Positions 1 to 12,358 of a DNA stretch of 64,000 bases are shown here, piece by piece. Origin of the DNA: Cladocopium goreaui (lineage: Eukaryota > Sar > Dinophyceae > Suessiales > Symbiodiniaceae); assembly GCA_947184155.2 (NCBI GenBank), contig CAMXCT020001662.1, positions 62,001 to 126,000 of the forward strand. Direction: 5' to 3'. Position 1 is the stretch's first letter. Each line of letters begins with the position of its first letter. Position numbers and translations under genes: made by a program. Under the pieces are notes generated by a model. The model had not been told where the DNA came from, searched no databases, and saw nothing but the letters and a program-made list of their open reading frames with translations.

Positions 1-527
1 GATTCATCCAAAGGCAATGAGGATGTTCCCAATAGTCAAATTACACGACTTGGTGTTGAACCAACCAGGAAGGAACAGCTTTCGGAAGATGTTCAACAAC
101 TGACATGATTTTATAGATATAATTATGTATGTATATACATAATTATATATATATATATCGACTGACCAACAACAAAAACATGCAATTATGATTATGTTGA
201 TGATGACAATGGTGATGACTAATGTTGATGATGTTAATGATGATAATCAATGTCTGAATTGATCCATGATGTTCTAGCAACAAATACAATGCATTTTCTG
301 GGATGACTTGACCGACGGAAAATCAATATGAAGTACCCCATATCCAATGTGTGTTTCCCAATTGACATGACTCCATAACTTGGATGATTTAAGTGGCTTC
401 TTCTCAAGAATTCCCCAAAACAGTATGTTGATCTATATATTTTTCAATAGATTGAAATAGCAGACCTGGGTTCCTGGCTTTGTCTGAAAAGAGGCGAAAA
501 AAAACCCATGTGATGGCGAAAATCCAT

Positions 528-618
528 GGAAACTTCATGGCTTCCTCGGCAAATCGACCGATCATCCCCGCCTTGGCTGCCGCCGCTCTGTCGTCCATCC
601 CGTCGACGAAGCGGCATG
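528..618 (-). CDS. Exon candidate: unknown
   Basis: A GC-rich island reads RFVDGMDDRAAAAKAGMIGR then FAEEAMK. It begins immediately beside a CTGGTTGGTGG-family repeat, as do other exons here. The junctions could not be settled. The rest of 1-527 holds only AT-rich sequence with a TA microsatellite near 120-160. Confidence 0.3.
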
Positions 619-619
619 G

Positions 620-727
620 CTGGTTGGTGGTTGAGCCCTGCCCCTCTGAAAAATGATGGAGTGAAAGTCAGTTGGGATGATGAAATTCCCAATATATGGA
701 AAAATAAAACATGTTCCAAACCACCAT
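620..727. mobile_element. Foldback element, CTGGTTGGTGG family
   Basis: Left end CTGGTTGGTGGTTGAG; right part TGTTCCAAACCACC. The core CCCAATATATGGAAAAATAA is shared with the copies at 8116 and 14381. Confidence 0.75.
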
Positions 728-729
728 AT

Positions 730-2380
730 ATATATATATGTCTGAAAATGGGTGCACCATGGTAGACCCTCCAAAACGCCAATTTAATGGCGATGCAATA
801 AACCTAAATAGATCCGAACAGGAACTGGTGACTGCGTCTATGAAGCAGTCCTTAGTAAAGTATCGGTGGTCTCAAAGACTCAGAGTTGCATTACCATCAA
901 ACTTGGCTGCAACCATTCTGTGACTACAGGACTTCAAGCGAATCTCTGAGTCTTCTCAACTTGTTTCATACCCTGTCTGCTAACCCTGAAGTAGAGCATC
1001 TATTTAGAATTTCGGGATACCATCTGGTTATTTAACAGTTCGCCATGGAAAATCCACCCATTTTTAATTGGTAAACCATCTATTTCTATGGGCCATTTCT
1101 ACAGCAACATGGGGATGCCTCCACCTCCGGGAGCATAGATTTGGGAACCCCAAAAACCAGGGTCGGTCTACCCATGATCTCCCTAGAGAGCTGACAAAGC
1201 ATGGTCACTTTGGACCTGTGCCAAAAGGATTCAATTTTGGGTCGTGGCAACCAGCTGGAACCCCACTGGAACTGGCTGAGAAGTGACTTACCTCCTCAAG
1301 TCAACCTGAAAAGGAACATGCAAATGTCTAGAACCATAAATATGATGAAACATTAAAAAAACAACATGCGATACACTGGGTCCACCCTCAATTGTTAATG
1401 CGTTCCTGCAATAGTGTCAACTTCGAAACTCACCATACTGCTTGCACTGAGGCGCTAATGCAATGAATTTGCAAAAATTACCATCTGGAGAACAAGACAA
1501 TGGAAAATCCTCCATGTCCAAAATGTAAAATTTGTTTGCAGATTATTTAAGCCAGCCATAACACTTGCTTATCAGGAGGCAACGCTCAACCTATTGTGAT
1601 TCGAATCCAACAAGACATCACCCATAAAATAAGCTGCTTTTGCAGCGTCACGCGTCCTTGTTCGCGATCAACAGGACACCATCGTTCCTGCTCGTGGGCA
1701 TTGTTTGCGTGGATTCCAAACCAAAACACAGCAAAGGCAAAACAGAATCAAGTTTGGTTTTTAATAGACAATATGGCTTTGACTGAAAATAAGGAACCAC
1801 TGGCCCTAAACACGTTAATTAATCATTGCTTTCCTTTTGATCAATGCTATCTTGGGATATTTTAGGAACTATATCCCATCTTCAATCACCTGACAAATCC
1901 CTATCTTTTGCTTGGATGCTTCTACAGGTCGTCTTTGAGCCAGGCCAGGCAATATTCAAAGTCACTCATTCAGACAATAGTCAAGAAGTATGTAAACTCA
2001 TACAACTACGACATGTGTGAAAAACCCTTGTCTGTACTTTCTTTATCTTTTGCGACGCACCCTATACAGTGCTTTCAATCATTCATCAACAGGCGATGCT
2101 CTTCTTGCTGGAAGAGGAACAGTTTCCCCGAAACAGCCCAAATATAGACAATCATGCCAGATTTTAATACCCAAAATTGACCGAGATCATTCATCAAATT
2201 ACACCCGAAGTGTGTGGTACATGCACCTGTTTATTCATCCAGGATTAACATACCCGGAAGTAAACTAACATAGCTTGGAAATCCATGGCTTTTCCGTTAA
2301 TTGCTAGTTCACCCTTTAGTAAAGGTAAGTGGGTTCACTCCAGTTATCTCCAGTTATAAGTGGACTATCTGGATTTATCC
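730..2380. other. Intron or intergenic stretch without genes
   Basis: AT-rich, single-copy looking. I see no exon with credible junctions. Confidence 0.5.
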
Positions 2381-2505
2381 TACAATGTGAGGCCCCCAAG
2401 ATAGCTAAGTTGGTTTATAACTCCAATAAGTATGGTTTATGGTACTTATAACTATAGTTACTGGGGCTTATAAACCAACTTATAACTGGGGGGCATCACA
2501 TTGTA
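2381..2505. mobile_element. Foldback element, TACAATGTGAGGC family, copy 1
   Basis: Left end TACAATGTGAGGCCCCC; right end GGGGGGCATCACATTGTA. Long inner arms share AAGTTGGTTTATAA. Confidence 0.82.
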
Positions 2506-3799
2506 CTAATAACATCTAAAAACTATGGTGAACTAATCCACTTACTGGGGTGATCTCGCTATATCTCGCTGAACACCGAGAAATTTCTAACTCATCGGAT
2601 CACCTTAGGAAGGAGGCAGCCCCTCGAAGAAACCTCAGCGAAAGGCGTGATGCGAAAGAGTTGTGTAGTCGTGAGGGAACCGGTGAGAACCAAGAGCAAG
2701 AAATGGGGATGGGTCAAAACCCTATCCCCCTGTAGTTCACATCAAAATAGCTGGCAAATGGATGTTCATCCCCCTAAAAATGGTATGTATAGGTATTGAT
2801 CCATAGCCAAATAGCACGCAATGATAAGTAGTAAGTGATGAGAAGCAATAATAAGTAATAACAAGTAATGGCAGTAATGATACAGTACTAATAATAGGCT
2901 TAATTAAGGGCCTATTGTGAAGAGTTTATTGTCAGGGGCTTCTTGTCAGGGGCTTTTGTCAGGGGCTTGTTACCAAGGGCTTAGTCCAATCTCAAAACTT
3001 GGGCAGGTCGCTTTTTGCATTTGAAAAACATAGTGAAGAGCACCCAGTTTCTCATGCTCACGTGCGCTTTTACCCATTGTGTTCGCACCCTCATGCTAAT
3101 TAATTAAATATGCCAATGGAATCTCCGACATGGTATTGTTTGACCAAACATAACCAACAATAGATACCCTGCAACAAAACATGCAATCTTAACTGGTTCG
3201 TATGTTTACCCACAGAAGATTAGAGCGTACTATACCACCCAATGAGTGCTGGTTAGCATCCATTCGGTTGAGCTGGGATTGTTGGCTACATCCGTTTCTA
3301 TCCTGTCATGTCCAATTTTGTTTTGTTGATTCAATCACCTATATTTCTCTCCACCAGTGGCGTAGTCCCAAGGATTCCCCAGTCATTTTCTTGCTTAACT
3401 TTCAGGTGGTTGAAAAGCTCGGATTGTAGCCCCTTGGCTATGGCTAAGGGGGAATCACCGTTCGATACCGCTCGCTCCTTAGCAGTGTGATGTGGTAAAC
3501 CTAATAACAAACCATCCCATTCACCAGCCATTTGGGGGTAAATTTACATCATCCCAAATACGGGTATACCAAAAAGATACACCTCTATTGGGGAGTGTTT
3601 ATTCTTGGGTCTACCTCACTATAGTTAGTTACTCTCCAGTAAACAGACATCACCATGGTAAATCACCATTCACCATGTAAAAAAATAGGTACATGAAATT
3701 TATCATATTATAAATGACAATTTTTTTCAACTTAAGACCAGATTTTCATCTGAGCCATGTTGGTTTTATCACTTTTCAACCCCCGATTTTTTCGACCCA
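2506..3799. other. Intron or intergenic stretch without genes
   Basis: Contains short CAGGGGCTT repeats (2930-2970) and AGTAATAATAAGTAAT-like runs (2820-2890). No exon seen. Confidence 0.5.
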
Positions 3800-3868
3800 A
3801 CTGGCATCCCCCGGCTCCACCAGCATGGCGCGATTCGCAATCTGCACGTCGTGGTTGGAGGCGCGGGA
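3800..3868 (-). CDS. Exon candidate: unknown
   Basis: A GC-rich island in AT-rich sequence reads SRASNHDVQIANRAMLVEPG then DASW on the minus strand. The boundaries are approximate; an alternative acceptor just before ATTGCG is possible. It sits 64 bases from a TACCCTCTGG foldback element. Confidence 0.35.
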
Positions 3869-3931
3869 CTGACATGGACGGCCGAAAAAACCCCGATGGT
3901 CCCAGCATCGCTGGAGTGCTGGTGTTGATGT

Positions 3932-4039
3932 TACCCTCTGGTAAACTAACATAGCTATGGAAAGATCCACCATTTTTCATGGGAAAATTCACTATTTTGA
4001 TGGTGATTTTCAATAGCTATGTTAAATTACCAGAGGGTA
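3932..4039. mobile_element. Foldback element, TACCCTCTGG family
   Basis: Ends TACCCTCTGG and CCAGAGGGTA; the inner arms share ACATAGCTATGGAAA with its inverse. Non-coding, about 108 bp. Confidence 0.85.
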
Positions 4040-4550
4040 GATGTTATTTTCATGATGTTAGTGCTGGATGTGAATTGCCAAGAAATTTTCATGGATGTGA
4101 ATTGATAAAAAGAATCGAGAAGCTTATCCATGTGAACATGTAGAGATATTGTCGAATGATGGTCATAATGTGCTTATTCAGAACTATATGGATGGAATTA
4201 GTGACCCAGTTCGGGATAAGAATCGAATCAATCACTGTCACTGTCACAATCTGTCACTATTACTCTGCAGTATAGGGGTACTGGACAACAGATGTTGGCC
4301 ATTCTTGGTGTTTGAATAGTCCATTATTGGGGTACAGAGCCTGATTTTGGCATACAAACTGACCATCCAAAACTACCAACTGCTAAGATTCTGACATATT
4401 CTGACGCAGCCACGCCTTGTGAACCTTCATGGGCAACAAAGGGAAGTTGAAGACGATGCGCTGCCAGCGGCATCAGCATGCATCCGCCCAGCCGTGCATC
4501 GGTTTCCATAAATGGGGTACCCCAAAATGAATGGATTATAATGGAAAATC

Positions 4551-4660
4551 TACCCTCTGGTAATGACTAACATAGCTATTGAAAATGGCCATAGAAATAG
4601 TGGATTTACCCATTGATAGCATGGTGATTTTCAATAGCTATGTTAAATTACCAGAGGGTA
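4551..4660. mobile_element. Foldback element, TACCCTCTGG family
   Basis: Ends TACCCTCTGG and CCAGAGGGTA, 110 bp, with the inner arm AACATAGCTATTGAAAAT. Confidence 0.85.
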
Positions 4661-5344
4661 TCTACTGTATAAATGGATGCTTTGGGGGTAATTACCACCA
4701 TTTCAGGAAACCTCCAGAATAAAAGCTGGGTAAGAAACTTCTGAATTTACAGCATTCAAACAGGACCTACACTTCATATTGACATCCGCAAATTTTGCAT
4801 GGTAAACACAGTACTGCTGAGTCTCAAACCTGAAAACATGGAAAAAGGACATCAAATTGGATGGTTAAAACATGTTAAAACCAATGTTTGACTGTGACAA
4901 CTCTACTTTGGATGGTTAAAACAATATGTTCGATGGTAAGAATAAAACAATATATAGCTTTGTCTGAAAATAGACTACCCCGACATCCTCCGGCTTATCA
5001 TCATTCTCAGATTCTCCCTACAACATTTTTTACGGTATACCCCCATTTACCAGACACACCCAGCAGGTCTATTAAACACCCCATTAAACACCATTCAAAC
5101 CGACATAAACCCAATATACCGTGGCCATATACAGCATATTACATTATATAATAAATCAAAATATATCAAATATATATAAACCAAATATTGGGGGGTTCCT
5201 CAATTGTGGACATCCCCAAACCATCCAAGTCATTCGATCATCTTAGTATTGAAACCTGCGGTGACTTGGGGATCCCCCATGACTTAAGAAAACCCCAAAT
5301 CGTCCCGATTTTTTGATGGCTCGAAAACCCGACCCGTGGCACAC

Positions 5345-5410
5345 CTCAAAGGGTTCCAGCTTTGCCAGTGGCCCTTCTCTGAGGCGTGTTGCGTCTACGC
5401 CGCACAGCAC
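5345..5410 (-). CDS. Exon candidate: unknown
   Basis: Twenty-two codons, phase 0, between acceptor TCGCAG and donor GAG|GTGTGC. It reads VLCGVDATRLREGPLAKLEP then FE. Junctions and composition support coding. No domain recognised. Confidence 0.45.
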
Positions 5411-5543
5411 CTGCGACGAGCTGGCCATGGGGGATTTGGCCAACAAAAGCGGGATTGAATCGTCAAAAGATCTGATTTAATCATCAACAAAATGGATTTA
5501 TGTTCGCTTGGTCAGAAAAAAAACAATCCTGTAATCAACTTGT

Positions 5544-5649
5544 TACCCTCTGGTAAAATAACATAACTGTGGAAAATCACCATTTTTTGAAGGGAAAACT
5601 CACTATAAATGGCCATTTTCAATAGCTATGTTAGTCATTACAGAGGGTA
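5544..5649. mobile_element. Foldback element, TACCCTCTGG family
   Basis: Same family. The right end has lost two C bases (TTACAGAGGGTA). It lies 28 bases from a candidate exon. Confidence 0.8.
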
Positions 5650-5676
5650 ATCATCACTTAAGTTTCCCTCTGGCAC

Positions 5677-5720
5677 CTCAGCTCCCAGGCTTCGCAGCTG
5701 CTTCAAACGTTGCTGCAGAC
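5677..5720 (-). CDS. Exon candidate: short helix
   Basis: The exon is 44 nt, after acceptor CCTAG and before donor GAG|GTGCCA. The frame with two leading bases reads LQQRLKQLRSLGAE, a short amphipathic helix. Both junctions are canonical. It may be part of the 3' side of the host gene or of another gene. Confidence 0.4.
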
Positions 5721-6302
5721 CTAGGGGGCCACCATGGGCCACCAGTTTCCCATAGAAAAAGTGGTCGATTTCACCAACAACTGGTTAAGTATGATGGGGA
5801 TCAATGGGATTTCATGGGAAATGATGGGGATTTGGGGATGCAGCAACTTGATGGGACATTGATAGTTGAGTTGATTTATGATAGCGAAGGGGGGTGACAG
5901 TAAACCAACATACAAAACTGGGGAGTACCACCTTGTATGATGCTCAAAGAGAAAATAAATGTTACCTACATTAGGTTCAATCAAAACCACAATCAGCCAG
6001 CACTTCGAAAACGTCTTCGAAGATCAATTATTGCCAGTGTTGTGTAGCAAAAGTTCACTTGAAAGCCAATGTTGTGTAACTCGATGGCTTGACACACAAG
6101 AATGGGCCCACACAGGCTATACAATTTACAGAACCAGCACAATGTAAATTTTAAATCTGTTCCCAGAAACCATGGCGTTCAGTGGCGCAAGCGCCGTTTG
6201 CGGATGTTCACCATGGCCGATGGTGAACTCAGTCCCCAACCGGAATATTGCTGGACAGATTCAGCCTGGCATCATCGATAGAAACTGTGTCTCTACAAAT
6301 AG

Positions 6303-6414
6303 TGGTTCGTGGTTGAGCCTACCCCTGTGAAAAATGATGGAGTTCGTCAGTTGGGGTGATGAAATTCCCAATATATGGCAAGTCATAAATTCCATGTTCC
6401 AGAGCACCAATCAG
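6303..6414. mobile_element. Diverged element, CTGGTTGGTGG family
   Basis: GTGGTTCGTGGTTGAGCC and the core CCCAATATATGG mark a decayed copy. Confidence 0.65.
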
Positions 6415-6819
6415 ATTGCCAAAAATCCACAAGTTCATCATCGTCCCTTTGTAAACGCTTATCGGTATAGATCTCCCACAAAATCACCTCAAAATGCTGA
6501 AACACACAAACGGTAGTCATCCGTAAGTTCCACTTAAACCAGGATTGATGTTTCAACATAGGTGCTGGGTAGCATATGGGTAATTAGTCATAATGGTTGT
6601 CATGTATGTATATGTATATATACATATATGTATATATATATATGTATAGCTAATCTATATATATATAATCTTAAATAATTATATACATATATAGTATAGG
6701 GTAGAAAAGGGTAGAACATGGTAGAACCTTGTGCTTCTCCGGAGAAGATGTGCATTTCATGGAGACTACAATGTGTCATTATGTTTCATTGCAATACAAT
6801 GTGTTTGCCAATCAATCTA

Positions 6820-6929
6820 CCCACTGGTAATTTAACATGGCTATGGAAAATCACAATTTTTAACAGGTAAATCAATTCAACTATAAATAACCATTTTCCA
6901 TAGCTATGTTACCTAAATTACCAAGGATA
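6820..6929. mobile_element. Diverged foldback element, TACCCTCTGG family
   Basis: Ends are TACCCACTGG and CCAAGGATA. The inner ACATGGCTATGGAAAAT arm is kept. Confidence 0.65.
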
Positions 6930-7879
6930 AAATTTGTTGTAGTCACATGTCTGTTCGCGGACGCTCCGGAAGTCTGTGATAAGTTCATAGAGTTTTGCCA
7001 GATCTATGTAAAGTCGCATGTGTTCAATTGATCATATAGGTTTTACGATTTTCCAGCCTAGAATTGCCATGTCCAGGCAGTTCTCTGGTTTGTTCGAATT
7101 CCACAAACGCTGTTTAATTCACTGCGACGTCGTTCGAACATGCGAAGGTGTGTGTAAAAACCTGAGGCGGCCGAATAGCATAGCATAAAGTAGCGCAACA
7201 TCAAGTAAGTGTGCAAGTGCAGGAGAATATCTAATTGCGTCGAATCAAGTTTGTGTACAAGTGACTTGTGTTACAAGTGAAAGAGAAAATCGATGAACAT
7301 CGTCGAGCATCAAGAACGTGCGCATGTGTACATAGACGTTTTCCCCCCTCTAACGTAGCATCAAGCCTACGTGCAATTCTGATAGCGGATTATCAGTACG
7401 TCGCATGTGTACATGTACGTTGTTGCCCCACCCCACCCTAGCAGCACCCCAAAAGACTGAAGCCTGTCGGATCCGGAGAAACACAAGGATTGAACTCTGA
7501 ACCTACATATATATATTTTATATTCATATGAAAGAAATTGAAAGAATATGAGTTTTTCTTTAGTCAAAAGTCTATCTACTCCATGATGACAACCGCTGGG
7601 TTCTGCTCAGCAGATTGATGAAATACCCACAAATTTGATCAAATGCGCCGCATCAAAACAACGATATTTTGGGGAGTCACAATTAGCATTTTTTGGACAT
7701 ACACTTATTTGGATAAATCGGAATAGAAAATCCCTATAAATCATGATAAATCATTGGATGTATTCTATACAAATCATTATAAATCCATATAAATCCCTTT
7801 AAATCCATAAGAAAGTGGGATAGATCATGACACATCCATATAAATCCCTATTTTTCATGGTGAACACGGACCCTTCTTT
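6930..7879. other. Intron or intergenic stretch without genes
   Basis: Contains a run of short ATAAATC repeats (7730-7850). No exon seen. Confidence 0.5.
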
Positions 7880-7900
7880 GCTGCTGCTGCTGCTGCTGCT
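7880..7900 (+). repeat. CTG trinucleotide repeat
   Basis: Seven uninterrupted GCT/CTG units, 26 bases from the 7926 exon candidate. Confidence 0.85.
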
Positions 7901-7925
7901 AAGGAGGGTTGTTTTCACCAGGTCA

Positions 7926-8003
7926 TCAGGCCTCGGATTCCAAGCAGGTCACCACAAGCGGACCAGGAGGCGTTGCGGACGCCACACGCGCGGTGGCTAA
8001 GGC
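7926..8003 (-). CDS. Exon candidate, possibly 3'-terminal
   Basis: After acceptor CACCAG the frame reads ALATARVASATPPGPLVVTC, then LESEA and a TGA stop. It could be a last exon. It could equally be an internal exon ending at a GC donor (GAG|GCCTGA) six bases earlier. The adjacent repeat (CTGGTTGGTGG family) begins 113 bases upstream. Function unknown. Confidence 0.4.
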   Translation of the reverse strand, partial: ALATARVASATPPGPLVVTCLESEA

Positions 8004-8115
8004 CTGGTGGGAGTGAACGACATGATGATTGCTTATAATCCCCATGAATACTATATATATATAGATATAAGATGATATAAGCGCCATAAAGCCTAGGACA
8101 TTGTTAATATGATAG

Positions 8116-8222
8116 CTGGTTGGTGGTTGAGCCCTACCCCTTCTGAAAAATATGAAAGTCAAATGGGATTATTCTTCCCAATATATGGAAAAATAAAAGC
8201 CATGGTCCAAGCCACCAACCAG
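8116..8222. mobile_element. Foldback element, CTGGTTGGTGG family
   Basis: Ends CTGGTTGGTGG and CCACCAACCAG, 107 bp. It lies upstream of the 8003 exon candidate. Confidence 0.82.
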
Positions 8223-8240
8223 ATTGATAGGATATGATAC

Positions 8241-8353
8241 TGGTGGATGGAAGAAACCCTGCACCAGTTGATATTAGTGGTTTAGCAATGTTTATCCCAT
8301 TATTTATAGGGTTTCAACCATCCAAGGTGGTGCAGGATTTCTTCCAGCCACAG
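8241..8353. repeat. Foldback repeat, TGGATGGAAGAAACCCTGC arms
   Basis: TGGTGGATGGAAGAAACCCT and GCAGGATTTCTTCCAGCCA are imperfect inverses around an AT-rich loop. Confidence 0.65.
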
Positions 8354-8380
8354 TAGGATTAAGATACTTATGATTATATG

Positions 8381-8488
8381 GTGGTTTCCTAAGTCATAGG
8401 GGTACCCCCAAATCATCCATCTATAGATGGATTTTTCATGAAATAAACCATCCAGCTTTTGGGGTACCCCCATTTATGGAAACCCGCA
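8381..8488. mobile_element. Foldback element, GGAGGTTTCC family
   Basis: GTGGTTTCCTAAGTCATAGG and TTTATGGAAACCCGC are the ends; GGGGTACCCCC occurs near both. Confidence 0.7.
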
Positions 8489-8731
8489 TATCATTGTCAA
8501 TACTATTAATTTTGAAAGAAACATTGATTGTGATAGGATAGCTCTGGTAATAATAATAATATATATATATATTATATGGTTATCATATAATTGCCATATT
8601 AGGATTACTATGATTGTGATTATGATTGTGATTATGATCATCATTGGGATAACTATATCACGATGACTTGGATTAAATCACTATTGATGTCCGATGAGTA
8701 TTTATTGATTAGGAAAACCATTAAACAATTT

Positions 8732-8838
8732 GGAGGTTTCCGAAAATTAGGGGTACCCCGATAGCTGGATGGTTTATTTCATGGAAAATATGATTGAAAT
8801 GGATGATTTGGGGGTATCCCTATTTTAGGAAACCTCCA
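8732..8838. mobile_element. Foldback element, GGAGGTTTCC family
   Basis: Ends GGAGGTTTCCGAAAATTAGG and TTTTAGGAAACCTCC, with GGGGTACCCC inside. Confidence 0.78.
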
Positions 8839-9394
8839 TTGATTGATTAAGATAATTATAACCATTTCTGACCTGAAATACAAGTGACGTCAGAGGTCGC
8901 TTGAATCTATGCAGAAATGATGATTAGGATAGCTATCACTATCATATTTTTCATATGTATGAAACATATCTCAAGAAATGAGTAGCAAAACAATTACTGT
9001 TATATTTAGTATATTTTACAATGGATTTTGATAAATACGCCAATGATAATCATAATCATCATCAACATGTTCGGCCTGCATGGGTCTTAACAATGAAGAC
9101 TCATTATTGACTCATGATTATATATATAAAACAAAACTATAGTAATCATAGTTATTCATGTTGAATATTCATCATTGGTAATGATTGGGATGAAATACTT
9201 GATGAACTATGATACGTATCAATGATAATGAAGAAAACAATCATTCATTATATCGTATCATATAATATAATATCATATCATATCACTATGATTATCATTA
9301 TGTATAATTATACATGTTAGTAGGTTGTGCAACATTGACATTGACAAACCCATTCTAATGATCATTGATGAATATGTCAATTTGGGGAGCAGGA

Positions 9395-9406
9395 TTGTTG
9401 TTGTTC

Positions 9407-9438
<32 letters not shown>

Positions 9439-10200
9439 CTTGTTCTTGTTCTTGGTGTTGTTGTTGGTGTTGTTGTTGTTGTTGTTCTTGTTGTTGTTCT
9501 TGTTGTTGTTCTTGTTGTTGTTCTTGTTGTTGTTCTTGTTGTTGTTCTTGTTGTTGTTCTTGTTGTTGTTCTTGTTGTTGTTCTTGTTGTTGTTATTGTT
9601 GTTGTTCTTGTTGTTGTTCTTCTTGTTGTTGTTGTTCTTCTTGTTGTTCTTCTTGTTGTTCTTCTTGTTGTTCTTCTTGTTGTTCTTCTTGTTGTTCTTC
9701 TTGTTGTTCTTTTTGTTCTTGTTGGTGTTGGTGTTGGTGTTGGTGTTGGTGTTGTTGTTTTTGTTGTTGTTCTTGTTGTTGTTCTTGTTGTTGTTCTTGT
9801 GGTTGTTCTTGTTGTTGTTCTTGTTGTTCTTCTTGTTGTTCTTCTTGTTGTTCTTCTTGTTGTTCTTCTTGTTGTTCTTGTTGTTGTTCTTGTTGTTGTT
9901 CTTGTTGTTGTTCTTGTTGTTGTTCTTGTTGTTGTTCTTGTCGTTGTTCTTGTCGTTGTTCTTGTCGTTGTTCTTGTTGTTGTTCTTGTTGTTGTTCTTG
10001 TTGTTGTTCTTGTTGTTGTTCTTGTTGTTGTTCTTGTTGTTGTTCTTGTTGTTGTTCTTCTTGTTGTTCTTCTTGTTGTTCTTCTTGTTGTTCTTCTTGT
10101 TGTTCTTCTTGTTGTTCTTCTTGTTCTTGTTGGTGTTCTTGTTGGTGTTGGTGTTGGTGTTGGTGTTATTGTTGTTGTTGTTGTCGTCGTTGTCGTTGTC

Positions 10201-10231
<31 letters not shown>

Positions 10232-10992
10232 TTGTTGTTGTTCTTGGTGTTGTTGTTGGTGTTGTTGTTGTTGTTGTTCTTGTTGTTGTTCTTGTTGTTG
10301 TTCTTGTTGTTGTTCTTGTTGTTGTTCTTGTTGTTGTTCTTGTTGTTGTTCTTGTTGTTGTTCTTGTTGTTGTTCTTGTTGTTGTTATTGTTGTTGTTCT
10401 TGTTGTTGTTCTTCTTGTTGTTGTTGTTCTTCTTGTTGTTCTTCTTGTTGTTCTTCTTGTTGTTCTTCTTGTTGTTCTTCTTGTTGTTCTTCTTGTTGTT
10501 CTTTTTGTTCTTGTTGGTGTTGGTGTTGGTGTTGGTGTTGGTGTTGTTGTTTTTGTTGTTGTTCTTGTTGTTGTTCTTGTTGTTGTTCTTGTGGTTGTTC
10601 TTGTTGTTGTTCTTGTTGTTCTTCTTGTTGTTCTTCTTGTTGTTCTTCTTGTTGTTCTTCTTGTTGTTCTTGTTGTTGTTCTTGTTGTTGTTCTTGTTGT
10701 TGTTCTTGTTGTTGTTCTTGTTGTTGTTCTTGTCGTTGTTCTTGTCGTTGTTCTTGTCGTTGTTCTTGTTGTTGTTCTTGTTGTTGTTCTTGTTGTTGTT
10801 CTTGTTGTTGTTCTTGTTGTTGTTCTTGTTGTTGTTCTTGTTGTTGTTCTTCTTGTTGTTCTTCTTGTTGTTCTTCTTGTTGTTCTTCTTGTTGTTCTTC
10901 TTGTTGTTCTTCTTGTTCTTGTTGGTGTTCTTGTTGGTGTTGGTGTTGGTGTTGGTGTTATTGTTGTTGTTGTTGTCGTCGTTGTCGTTGTC

Positions 10993-11023
<31 letters not shown>

Positions 11024-11029
11024 TTGTTG
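9395..11029. repeat. GTT/CTT tract with 792-bp higher-order repeat
   Basis: The + strand has only four A bases in 1,635 positions (9595, 10168, 10387, 10960). These fall in two pairs separated by 792 bases, and a rare GTGG at 9799 recurs at 10591, also 792 apart. Because 792 is a multiple of three, long open frames run through in several frames, but they encode only Thr/Arg or Val/Leu repeats. It is treated as a repeat, not a gene. Confidence 0.9.
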
Positions 11030-11719
11030 AGAATATGTTTTGTATAGTTGTTGTCATGATTACGAGGTATCGGAGTTCAAAGAACTGTAATTTAACACAA
11101 TAAGTATCATTGTCATTGCCATCATGATTATTCTGATTGTTTTTTGTGCGTTTTATGTATCATTTGATATCATCCAGTATCCTTCAATCCGAGGTACCCA
11201 AAAATGGTTCCAGGAACAGATCCTGGATTTAGCCTGGACTTTGCCCTGAGTTTGTGAATAAGTAAAAGCTGCCTTTCAAAGCGATGAACATGGGATAAAA
11301 TGGCCTTGATCAACGAATAATTCAATGTTGGGACTTTAATTACAATCCATAACATTCCATAACCACTTTTTTGTTCGGGGGAATTTGCTGCAAGACTAGG
11401 GCTAGACTAAAAAACTGAACACTTGTTTGTCAAGGTCTGGGATGGTCAAATTTCATGATCCAGCATCAACTTTCACATATAATTGGATGGTAAAAACCAT
11501 GGTTTCCTGTAGATTTTCCCTTGAACCAATCCAGTGACTTTCACATTCTTTTCGACAAACCTCACATTTCAACGAGTCTCCCATTGCTTGTTGCGTTGCC
11601 TGCCAGAATTCACATCAAACAGCTGCAGCTTCGATAGTGGCTTTTTCACCAATCCTGTGGCTTCGATAGTATCGCTGTTCCACTAAAAAAAAGCTTTACA
11701 AGGCTATCAATATCGATTG

Positions 11720-11824
11720 TACCATCTGGTTATTTAACATAGCCATGGAAAATGGCCCATTTATAGATGGTTTGCCTATTAATAATGGTGATTTTCAATG
11801 GCTATGTTAAATAACCAAATGGTA
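11720..11824. mobile_element. Foldback element, TACCCTCTGG family
   Basis: Ends are TACCATCTGG and CCAAATGGTA. The change in the left end is matched in the right end. Inner arms ATTTAACATAGCCATGGAAA. Confidence 0.78.
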
Positions 11825-12002
11825 TAATTTATGGTCAATCATTGTAAATTCAGCAATCTAAACCGATTGCTGGTAGATGTTGGTACATGTTGGTTAAAAA
11901 AAACATCAACAAAAAACGACAAAACCTTAAAACAACAAAAAAAACATTCGAAATGGGTACATCATGGTGCTGGTCATTCGGAACTCCTATCTTTTTGCGC
12001 AC

Positions 12003-12098
12003 CTCGGAGAAGACGAAGTCGCCCTCGCCCACAGCCAAGGTCCGACAGGCCGGAGGTAACAGCCTAAGATCTAAGGTGCTCAGGTGACGTTGGATCTC
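12003..12098 (-). CDS. Exon candidate: unknown domain
   Basis: Thirty-two codons, phase 0, between acceptor TCGCAG and donor GAG|GTGCGC. It reads EIQRHLSTLDLRLLPPACRT then LAVGEGDFVFSE. Both junctions are canonical and the composition is clearly coding against the intron background. I do not recognise the domain. It lies just beside a TACCCTCTGG foldback element. Confidence 0.55.
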
Positions 12099-12131
12099 CT
12101 GCGACTTCTGGGTGTCCAACAAAAATACAGT

Positions 12132-12241
12132 TACCCTCTGGTAAACATACAAAAAACTATGGAAAATCACCATTTTTAATGGGTAAATCCACTAATTCTA
12201 TGGCCATTTTCAATAGCGAACTGTTTGCTTACCAGAGGGTA
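12132..12241. mobile_element. Foldback element, TACCCTCTGG family
   Basis: Perfect ends TACCCTCTGG and CCAGAGGGTA, 110 bp. It begins 34 bases upstream (in gene sense) of the 12098 exon acceptor. Confidence 0.85.
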
Positions 12242-12254
12242 GCCAAATGTTATA

Positions 12255-12358
12255 CTGGTTGGTGGTTTCAACCATCTTGAAAAATATGAGTCAATGGGAA
12301 GGATGACATCCCATATATGAAATGGAAAATAAAAGCCATGTTCCAAACCACCAAACAG
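12255..12358. mobile_element. Foldback element, CTGGTTGGTGG family
   Basis: Ends CTGGTTGGTGGTTT and AAACCACCAAACAG. Subfamily with CATCTTGAAAAATATGAG, as at 60424 and 62366. Confidence 0.8.

Noticed and set aside
9273..11057. 594-residue Thr/Arg-rich frame and its + strand counterparts (Val/Leu-rich)
   Set aside because: It follows entirely from the GTT/CTT repeat; all frames are open because stop codons cannot form without A, or without the right A context.
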